Source: Ruminococcus sp. UBA4383 (GTDB lineage Bacteria; Bacillota; Clostridia; Oscillospirales; Ruminococcaceae). Taken from it: a stretch of 5,582 nucleotides of DNA. Below are positions 5,419 through 5,582 of the stretch, one piece after another. The notes under the pieces are model-generated. The model searched no databases and was not told the origin of the DNA. It saw nothing but the letters and a program-made list of their open reading frames with translations. The DNA lies in assembly GCA_002389995.1 (NCBI GenBank), contig DGRR01000138.1:1-5582 (forward strand), written 5' to 3'. A program made the position numbers and the translations under genes. Every line of letters starts with the position of its first letter. Within the stretch, counting starts at the first letter, position 1.

Positions 5419-5582
5419 TTAATAATAGTAGCCGTAATCATAGCCATAGTCATAACCGTAGTCATAACCGTAATCATAGCCATAATCGTAGCCATAACCG
5501 CCGTCATCATAATAACCATAGTCGTTGCCGTACTCGTCAATATTTCCGTTATTGGCATTATTGCCGTTCTGATTTGCGCCTG
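5419..5582 (-). CDS. C-terminal end of an unidentified protein with an Asn/Gly-rich stretch and a Tyr-Gly-Asp repeat tail (partial)
   Basis: Reading the minus strand into a TAA at 5421-5419 gives 53 residues, open at the right edge. The first part is Asn/Gly-rich (GANQNGNNANNGNIDEYG); the last 25 or so residues are a repeat of the four-residue unit GYDY, ending YGYYY. No other open reading frame fits, and changes between repeat units are mostly at third codon positions (TAT/TAC, GAT/GAC, GGT/GGC), which supports this frame as translated. Low-complexity aromatic tails like this occur on surface, spore-coat and phase-separating proteins, but the domain that would identify the protein is outside the window, so I assign no function. 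It converges on the transporter gene across a shared terminator. Confidence 0.75.
   Translation of the reverse strand, partial: GANQNGNNANNGNIDEYGNDYGYYDDGGYGYDYGYDYGYDYGYDYGYDYGYYY
5431..5490 (-). repeat. Five tandem 12-base units coding the GYDY repeat
   Basis: Units at 5431, 5443, 5455, 5467 and 5479 share the pattern gcc/acc-gta/ata-atc/gtc-ata/gta on the plus strand; a sixth, degenerate unit starts at 5491. Differences are mostly silent, so the repeat has been kept at protein level. Such tracts can change length by slippage. Confidence 0.8.

Noticed and set aside
5431..5502. Repeat cluster that at first resembles a CRISPR-like or satellite array
   Set aside because: Units are only 12 bases, have no spacers, and translate cleanly as GYDY on the minus strand with mostly silent differences, so it is a coding repeat.

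Overview
The window looks like a chromosomal segment of an AT-rich, low-GC Gram-positive bacterium. Support for this comes from strong AAGGAG-type ribosome binding sites, sigma-A-like promoters, a lipoprotein signal peptide, tightly packed operons and a clostridial-style chorismate synthase. A Clostridia member such as a Ruminococcus-like Oscillospiraceae is my best guess, but that is inference from sequence style and not from a marker gene. I see no mobile element, rRNA, tRNA or CRISPR array.

Left half, minus strand (about 3037 down to 1): an operon read right to left from one well-formed promoter. It carries chorismate synthase (aroC, probably from a TTG start), a class I DAHP synthase (first step of the shikimate pathway), and a serine beta-lactamase-fold hydrolase that runs off the left edge. 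Gaps between genes are only 23 and 14 bases. The two aro genes encode the first and last steps of chorismate synthesis; the hydrolase's role is unknown.

Centre (2977-3201): an AT-rich divergent control region with one good promoter per strand, a short near-palindrome between them, and leaders too short for a T-box or attenuator.

Right half, plus strand (3218-5377): three genes whose ends overlap (ATGA, then 8 bases), closed by a strong intrinsic terminator. They encode an amino-acid-type solute-binding lipoprotein, a small HD hydrolase of the RelA/SpoT hydrolase type, and a ten-helix EamA/DMT transporter. The binding protein is the most striking object here. Its two halves are in swapped order, with the segment that is normally second (lobe 2 plus the C-terminal helix) first and the segment that is normally N-terminal last. 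It therefore reads as a natural circular permutation of the family 3 solute-binding fold, with ligand-contact motifs of both lobes retained. No ABC permease or ATPase is nearby.

Right edge (5419-5582, minus strand): the C-terminal end of a gene facing the terminator. Its product ends in an Asn/Gly-rich stretch followed by a Tyr-Gly-Tyr-Asp repeat tail.

The divergent layout (aromatic biosynthesis one way; amino-acid-type sensing or binding, a possible nucleotide hydrolase and a metabolite transporter the other way) suggests a small amino-acid-related locus, but that functional link is inference.
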